This document shows, piece by piece, positions 5,579-9,950 of a stretch of DNA of 9,950 nt. Both the position numbers and the translations under genes were made by a program. The stretch is from Prolixibacteraceae bacterium. GTDB taxonomy: Bacteria; Bacteroidota; Bacteroidia; Bacteroidales; Prolixibacteraceae. Position 1 is the first letter of the stretch, and each line of letters opens with the position of its first letter. The stretch is taken from NCBI GenBank assembly GCA_016931875.1, contig JAFGDX010000462.1, positions 1 through 9,950 on the forward strand, in the 5' to 3' direction. Under the pieces are notes generated by a model. That model searched no databases, was not told the origin of the DNA, and saw nothing but the letters and a program-made list of their open reading frames with translations.

Positions 5579-6838
5579 ATGAAAAAAAGAACAATCATTA
5601 TTATCGCAATTGCAGTAGCTGTTTTGGCAACCGCATTTATGCTCTTAAAACCCCAAAAGGTAGATGCTGAAAAAATCTCCGTGGAAACCGCGAAGGCTGA
5701 ACTTGGCACAGTGAGTAAAACCGTTACGGCTACCGGCACACTGGAAGCCATTACCACAGTTGAAGTAGGTACACAGGTATCCGGAATCATCGAGAATATT
5801 TACGTTGACTTTAATTCCTATGTAAAAAGAAACCAGCTAATTGCCCAAATTGACACCACCAACCTGGTGGCACAGCTGGAACAAAGCCAGGCTTCACTCG
5901 ACAATGCCAAAGCGGAACTGGATTACCAGCAAGCCAATTACAACCGGCTGGCTCCGCTCAACGACAAGAACCTGATTTCGCAGTCGGACTTCGACCAAAC
6001 AGTTTACAACCTTGACAAAGCAAAGGCGAATTACAACAGTGCACTTGCTCAGCACAAAAGGAATGAAATTAATCTAAATTACGCGTTTATCCATTCACCC
6101 ATCGACGGAATTGTTTTAAACCGTGCAGTTGAGGAAGGCCAGACTGTGGCCGCAAGTTTTAACACCCCTACCCTGTTTACCATTGCCAACGACCTGACAC
6201 AAATGCGCGTGGAAGCTGATGTGGACGAAGCGGATATAGGCCAGGTAAAGGAAGGCCAGCGTGTAGAATTTACGGTAGATGCCTATCCGGATGATATTTT
6301 TGAAGGAGAAGTTACAGAGGTACGTTTGGAACCCACTGTTACCAGCAATGTTGTTACCTACACCATAACCATTTCCGCACCAAACCCCGACTTTAAACTA
6401 ATGCCCGGAATGACCGCCGAATCCGAAATCTATGTTCAGGAAAGGAAAGATATCCTGGTGGTGCCCAGCAAAGCGTTACGTTTCAATCCCGACCGGAAAC
6501 TGCTGCTCAGCTACATGAGCAGTCAACCGAAAACAGAAATGACCGAAAGCGGACAAATGCCGAAAGACAATCCTCTTATGCAGGGAACAGGGAATAACCA
6601 GACCAGTGAACAAGCCCTGGTTTGGGTGAAGAAAGACTCTGTTATTCGGGCACAAGCTGTAGAAATTGGCCTCGACAATGATATTCATGCAGAAATTTTA
6701 AGTGGTTTGAATCGCGGTGATGAGGTAGTGTTGTCGATGGAGGAAAAAGACAAAGCCGAGGTAGAGCGCACGAACGGCAACCTGCTCATGCCGGGCTCAC
6801 GCAGAGGAGGGGCAGCTGGACCCGGAGGAGGAGGATGA
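5579..6838 (+). CDS. MacA/HlyD-type periplasmic adaptor (membrane fusion) protein
   Basis: 419 aa. A single N-terminal membrane anchor (about 5-23) follows MKKR; there is no lipobox cysteine. Domains in order are: lipoyl half one about 58-93 (VEVGTQVSGIIENIYVDFNSYVKRNQLIAQID), coiled-coil hairpin about 95-165, lipoyl half two about 168-193 (IHSPIDGIVLNRAVEEGQTV), beta-barrel about 206-288 ending LMPGMTAESEIYV, and a membrane-proximal domain about 290-390. The split lipoyl motif around a helical hairpin is diagnostic. It should bridge the MacB-type transporter and the TolC-type channel as a hexamer. Two oddities are a low-complexity insertion of about 40 residues (about 302-344, rich in Met, Gln, Asn and Ser) inside the last domain, and a Gly-rich tail (RRGGAAGPGGGG). 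Position, family and neighbours all agree. Confidence 0.93.
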   Translation: MKKRTIIIIAIAVAVLATAFMLLKPQKVDAEKISVETAKAELGTVSKTVTATGTLEAITTVEVGTQVSGIIENIYVDFNSYVKRNQLIAQIDTTNLVAQLEQSQASLDNAKAELDYQQANYNRLAPLNDKNLISQSDFDQTVYNLDKAKANYNSALAQHKRNEINLNYAFIHSPIDGIVLNRAVEEGQTVAASFNTPTLFTIANDLTQMRVEADVDEADIGQVKEGQRVEFTVDAYPDDIFEGEVTEVRLEPTVTSNVVTYTITISAPNPDFKLMPGMTAESEIYVQERKDILVVPSKALRFNPDRKLLLSYMSSQPKTEMTESGQMPKDNPLMQGTGNNQTSEQALVWVKKDSVIRAQAVEIGLDNDIHAEILSGLNRGDEVVLSMEEKDKAEVERTNGNLLMPGSRRGGAAGPGGGG

Positions 6839-6877
6839 TTCTAAAATCGTGTTCATAAATCACTTAAATTAAAAGAA

Positions 6878-7630
6878 ATGAATAAAGCAATTATAAAAGT
6901 ATCTGAGCTGCGAAAAGATTATCATGTGGGTGAAATGATCGTGCATGCCTTGCGCGGAATTGACCTCGAAATCAACGAAGGTGATTTTGCAGCCATCATG
7001 GGAGCCAGCGGTTCTGGAAAATCAACCATGTTGAATATACTCGGCTGCCTTGACAAACCTACCACCGGAGAATATCTTCTCGACGGGGTGAATATGCGCG
7101 AACTGAATAAAAATCAGCTGGCCGGATTACGCAACAAAAAGCTGGGATTTATCTTCCAGTCGTACAACCTGTTGCCACGCACCACGGCGCTCGAAAATGT
7201 GGAACTGCCGCTATTCTATAATTCGAAAATAAAAGCGAAGGAAAGAAAAGAACGCGCTATCCACGCACTGGAACAGGTTGGCTTGGCCGACCGCATGGAC
7301 CACATGCCCAACCAGTTGTCGGGCGGACAACAGCAACGCGTGGCCATTGCCCGCTCGCTGGTTAACGATCCTGTGGTTATCCTGGCCGATGAAGCAACAG
7401 GAAACCTCGACACCCGCACTTCTTACGGAATAATGGAACTTTTCCAAAAATTAAACGACGAAGGGAAAACCATTGTTTTTGTAACCCACGAAGCGGATAT
7501 CGCCCGTTTTATGAAACGCAATATTGTTTTCCGCGATGGAAGAATTCAGAAAGAAAACGCAGTGACCGGCCGTTTTAAGGCTACTGAACTGATTGAAGCA
7601 CTGCCGGTAGAAGAAGATTTTGAATCATAA
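6878..7630 (+). CDS. MacB/LolD-type ABC transporter ATP-binding protein
   Basis: 250 aa, cytoplasmic nucleotide-binding subunit. Walker A is GASGSGKST (42-50), the Q-loop glutamine is Gln94 ([10 protein letters not shown]), the signature is LSGGQQQR (147-154), Walker B is VVILADE (166-172) with catalytic Glu172, the D-loop is GNLD (175-178) and the switch histidine is His204 (FVTHE). All motifs are intact, so it should hydrolyse [17 protein letters not shown] and [14 protein letters not shown] are typical of the MacB/LolD/FtsE branch. E. coli MacB has this domain fused to the permease; here they are separate genes, the permease following after 13 bases. A C-terminal extension of about 25 residues ([19 protein letters not shown]) continues past the usual end of the domain. 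Transport would be driven by conformational coupling to the periplasmic adaptor rather than by moving substrate through the membrane core. Confidence 0.93.
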   Translation: MNKAIIKVSELRKDYHVGEMIVHALRGIDLEINEGDFAAIMGASGSGKSTMLNILGCLDKPTTGEYLLDGVNMRELNKNQLAGLRNKKLGFIFQSYNLLPRTTALENVELPLFYNSKIKAKERKERAIHALEQVGLADRMDHMPNQLSGGQQQRVAIARSLVNDPVVILADEATGNLDTRTSYGIMELFQKLNDEGKTIVFVTHEADIARFMKRNIVFRDGRIQKENAVTGRFKATELIEALPVEEDFES

Positions 7631-7643
7631 AAACGCCAGAAAA

Positions 7644-8864
7644 ATGAACTATACAAATCTTACAAAAATAGCCACCAATGCCCTGAAGAGAAATAAATTC
7701 AGAGCCATCCTGACAATGCTCGGGATCATCATCGGTGTAGGCTCTGTTATTGCCATGCTTTCCATCGGAGAATCATCGAAACGGAGTATTCGTGAAGAAA
7801 TGTCGGAAATGGGCACCAACATGATTTATGTATTGCCCGAGGCAGAACAGCGCGGTGGCGTAATGAGGGACAATTCAAACGTAAAAACCCTGACACTTTC
7901 TGATTTGGAAGCCCTGCAGAAAGAGGTAAAAAATATTACTGCCGTTTCACCACAGGTAAGCTCTGGCGGGCAGGCAGTGAACGGGAACAATAACTGGCCG
8001 ACCACAATTTACGGGGTTGGCGCCTCTTATCTCAGCATCCGGAAATACGAACTCGAAGACGGCCGAATTTTTTCCGATAAAGAAATAAAAACGCTGGCAA
8101 AAGTATGCCTGGTAGGTAAAACCGTGGCCGAAAACCTGTTTCCCGACGGAGGGGATCCGGTTGGCCAAACCATACGTTTCAACAGCATTCCGTTAAAAGT
8201 AATCGGGGTGTTGGAAGAAAAAGGTGAAAACGGAATGGGAATGGATCAGGACAATATGTTGATTGCACCCTACACAACTGTTCAGCGAAGAATGCTGGCC
8301 ATAACACACATTCAGTCAATTTTCGCTTCAGCAGTGAGTGAAGAACAATCTGACGCCGCAATTGAAGAAGTTGAAATCATTCTGCGCCGCCAGCATAAGC
8401 TGAAAGAAGGCGAAGAGGATGATTTTGTGGTTCGTTCGCAAGCCGAGATGCTGGAAATGGTTTCATCGGTTAGCGATATGCTCACCTTGCTGTTGGGTGC
8501 CGTTGCAGGAATTTCGCTGTTGGTTGGCGGTATCGGAATTATGAACATCATGTTTGTTTCGGTTACCGAACGAACAAGGGAAATCGGGCTGCGTATGTCG
8601 GTGGGTGGCCGCGGACAGGATATTTTGATGCAATTCCTGATTGAGGCCGTTTTGCTGAGTATAATGGGAGGTGTGATTGGAATTGTATTTGGAACAGGCT
8701 TGTCCTACCTTGCATCCACCCTGTTGAATATGCCTTTTGTAATAGATACACAGGCGGTCGGATTGTCCTTCCTGGTTTGCAGTGTAATCGGGGTCTTTTT
8801 TGGTTGGTACCCGGCCCGTAAAGCGTCGGGACTCAACCCAATTGATGCTTTGAGACACGAGTAA
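7644..8864 (+). CDS. MacB-type ABC transporter permease (MacB_PCD and FtsX domains)
   Basis: 406 aa from ATG 7644. A TTG at 7620 is in frame but would overlap the ATPase gene, whereas the ATG yields the conserved family start NLTKIATNALKRNKFRAILTMLGIIIGVGSVIAM. Topology is four membrane helices: TM1 about 21-41, TM2 about 278-304, TM3 about 329-358 and TM4 about 368-390. A large periplasmic MacB_PCD domain (about 42-270) lies between TM1 and TM2, with conserved pieces such as LEDGRIFSD, KVCLVGKTVAENLFP and LKVIGVLEEKG. The FtsX core covers about 283-400, with the cytoplasmic coupling segment TERTREIGLRMSVGG (308-322) and the ending GWYPARKASGLNPIDALRHE. This mechanotransmission family exports macrolides, peptides, lipoproteins or siderophores; the substrate here is unknown. 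It is the last gene of the operon; a strong terminator follows 9 bases after its stop codon. Confidence 0.93.
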   Translation: MNYTNLTKIATNALKRNKFRAILTMLGIIIGVGSVIAMLSIGESSKRSIREEMSEMGTNMIYVLPEAEQRGGVMRDNSNVKTLTLSDLEALQKEVKNITAVSPQVSSGGQAVNGNNNWPTTIYGVGASYLSIRKYELEDGRIFSDKEIKTLAKVCLVGKTVAENLFPDGGDPVGQTIRFNSIPLKVIGVLEEKGENGMGMDQDNMLIAPYTTVQRRMLAITHIQSIFASAVSEEQSDAAIEEVEIILRRQHKLKEGEEDDFVVRSQAEMLEMVSSVSDMLTLLLGAVAGISLLVGGIGIMNIMFVSVTERTREIGLRMSVGGRGQDILMQFLIEAVLLSIMGGVIGIVFGTGLSYLASTLLNMPFVIDTQAVGLSFLVCSVIGVFFGWYPARKASGLNPIDALRHE

Positions 8865-8873
8865 AATCACCTT

Positions 8874-8913
8874 AAAACAAAAATAACCCGGGGAAAAGGT
8901 TATTTTTGTTTTT
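8874..8913 (+). terminator. Strong rho-independent-type terminator ending the export operon
   Basis: AAAACAAAAATAACC (8874-8888) and GGTTATTTTTGTTTT (8898-8912) are perfect 15-base inverted copies around a 9-base loop, CGGGGAAAA. A T-rich 3' side completes the signal. It starts 9 bases after the permease stop codon. The upper part is held by GG-CC pairs and the rest is AT-rich; the A-rich 5' arm means it could also work on the minus strand. It is followed 18 bases later by the start of the histidine kinase, so it separates, or attenuates, read-through into that gene. Confidence 0.85.
8901..8908 (+). promoter_or_regulatory. Possible -7 box of the histidine kinase, inside the terminator arm
   Basis: TATTTTTG (8901-8908) matches the Bacteroidota -7 element TAnnTTTG exactly and would place a transcript start near 8914-8916, about 17 bases before the kinase ATG. 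No TTTG-like -33 element is visible 20 bases upstream, where the sequence is the A-rich left arm of the hairpin. A T-rich terminator arm produces this motif easily by chance, so confidence is low. Confidence 0.2.
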
Positions 8914-8931
8914 CGACTAAAAAAAATCAGA

Positions 8932-9950
8932 ATGAATCCTTCGGCTGTAAGAAAAAATGGACTTCCCGTATTGCTTCACGTTCTCGCGTGGTTTGTGCTG
9001 CTTGTTTTGCCACAAATTATCATCAGGCGGTATACAGGAAACAATAATTTCATTCCCTGGGATTTTTATCTTTTCCCGGTTGGTTACGGGATTATTTTCT
9101 ATGTGAATTACCTGTGGCTGGTTCCAAAATTCTATTTTGACGAGAAAAAAACAGTCTATTTTATTATTGCGCTAATTGTGATTATCGCTTTTTATTTTGT
9201 GCTCGTTTATACCAACCGGTTAATTCACGATCCTGACAGAGAAAGAGCCATCCAGGAAGGAGTTCAAAACCTGGCCCGAGAGCGTAGAATAAGATTACCC
9301 GGACCACCACGCTTTCGCTGGATACAAACCTACCAGTATGGCATCATTTCCATGGTTATTACTGTGTTTGCTCTCGGGCTTCGGGTGATAGAAAAACATG
9401 CTGCCAGCGAAAAACGGCAGAAAGAACTGGAAAAAGAAAAGTTACACTCCGAACTGGCTTTTCTGAAAAACCAGGTGAGTCCGCATTTTTTCTTTAATAC
9501 TTTAAACAATATCTATTCACTCATTGAAGTAAACACAACCGATGCGCAGGAGGCTGTGATGAAACTTTCACGCTTGATGCGCTACCTGTTGTATGAATCG
9601 GAAAGCGGGTTAACACAACTCAGCAACGAAATCAATTTTATGAAACACTACATCGATTTAATGCGGCTGCGGCTCTCACCAAAAGTCGACCTCCAGGTAG
9701 ATCTTCCATCCAACGATAACAGCCTGAAAGTTCCTCCGCTGTTGTTTATCCCGTTTATTGAAAACGCATTTAAACACGGAATCAGTTACCGCGAAAAATC
9801 GTTTATTCATATTTCCATGGAGATAACCGGCACCAAAATTTTGTTCAGCTGCACCAACAGCATTGGCCGGAAAACAGAACAAAATCCCGAAGAAAACCAT
9901 TCGGGCATCGGGCTCGAAAACGTAAAAAAGCGCCTCAATCTTTTGTTTCC
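8932..9950 (+). CDS. LytS/YehU-type membrane sensor histidine kinase (3' end outside the window)
   Basis: About 340 residues are visible before the window edge; the frame is open throughout, from ATG 8932. Four membrane helices are predicted at about 12-31, 44-63, 74-94 and 135-151. A charged loop of about 40 residues (95-134), rich in Arg and Pro, lies between helices 3 and 4. A short coiled-coil linker (about 152-180, EKRQKELEKEKLHSELAFL) leads into the His_kinase domain. The H-box is QVSPHFFFNTLNNIYSL with phospho-acceptor His185, the N-box is FIENAFKHG (275-283), and the G-box start is GIGLENVKKRL (325-335). All are intact, so the kinase is probably active; only the last residues of the ATP-binding domain are missing. 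The family normally pairs with a LytTR-domain response regulator encoded immediately downstream, here out of view. Its place after a MacAB-TolC-like operon suggests it may sense envelope stress or a pump substrate, but the strong terminator between them argues against simple co-transcription. Confidence 0.9.
   Translation, partial: MNPSAVRKNGLPVLLHVLAWFVLLVLPQIIIRRYTGNNNFIPWDFYLFPVGYGIIFYVNYLWLVPKFYFDEKKTVYFIIALIVIIAFYFVLVYTNRLIHDPDRERAIQEGVQNLARERRIRLPGPPRFRWIQTYQYGIISMVITVFALGLRVIEKHAASEKRQKELEKEKLHSELAFLKNQVSPHFFFNTLNNIYSLIEVNTTDAQEAVMKLSRLMRYLLYESESGLTQLSNEINFMKHYIDLMRLRLSPKVDLQVDLPSNDNSLKVPPLLFIPFIENAFKHGISYREKSFIHISMEITGTKILFSCTNSIGRKTEQNPEENHSGIGLENVKKRLNLLF

Noticed and set aside
7620..7643. 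TTG start for the permease overlapping the ATPase gene
   Set aside because: The extra eight residues are not family-like; ATG 7644 matches the usual MacB-permease N-terminus.
8463..8870. Minus-strand open frame of 135 codons inside the permease gene
   Set aside because: It lies antisense to a clearly conserved FtsX region, and its translation is low-complexity (Gln/His/Asn-rich) with no family resemblance.

Overview
The window looks like a chromosomal segment of a Bacteroidota bacterium, most likely near the Marinilabiliales/Prolixibacteraceae; that rank is a guess from protein style. The support is a moderately AT-rich sequence, no Shine-Dalgarno motifs before the genes, at least one TAnnTTTG-type -7 box, a lipoprotein whose residues after the cysteine fit a Bacteroidota surface-export signal, and TolC/MacA/MacB proteins and a four-helix LytS-type kinase typical of the phylum. 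All nine genes are on the + strand. No mobile element, CRISPR array, tRNA or rRNA was seen.

Left part (1-3971): four genes that do not form an obvious pathway. They are a COG1453-like aldo/keto reductase whose C-terminal domain has lost the expected Fe-S cysteines (185-1372), an exported two-domain NIPSNAP protein (1454-2236), a cytoplasmic alpha/beta hydrolase (2337-3116), and a lipoprotein with a metzincin-like zinc-protease site (best start 3195, to 3971). A good hairpin terminator at 2251-2291 separates the NIPSNAP gene from the hydrolase. A nested inverted and direct repeat lies between the hydrolase and the lipoprotein. The 258-base gap 3972-4229 holds no gene; its right end carries the best promoter candidate of the window (4176-4207).

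Right part (4230-9950): a compact tripartite export operon. The order is TolC-type outer-membrane channel (4230-5555), MacA/HlyD-type periplasmic adaptor (5579-6838), MacB-type ATPase (6878-7630) and MacB-type permease (best start 7644, to 8864). Gaps are 23, 39 and 13 bases. The ATPase and permease domains, fused in E. coli MacB, are separate genes here. A strong 15-bp hairpin terminator (8874-8913) follows. Then comes a LytS/YehU-type membrane histidine kinase (8932 to past the window edge), which was located by direct translation and has intact H, N and G boxes. The channel, adaptor, ATPase and permease should span both membranes and expel a peptide, lipid, antibiotic or similar substrate. 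The kinase, with a LytTR regulator presumably just downstream, may control the pump.

I see no convincing new multi-gene system. The points most worth a second look are the reductase stripped of its metal-ligand cysteines, the surface lipoprotease with an atypical third zinc ligand, and the terminator whose 3' arm also reads as a -7 promoter box just ahead of the kinase.
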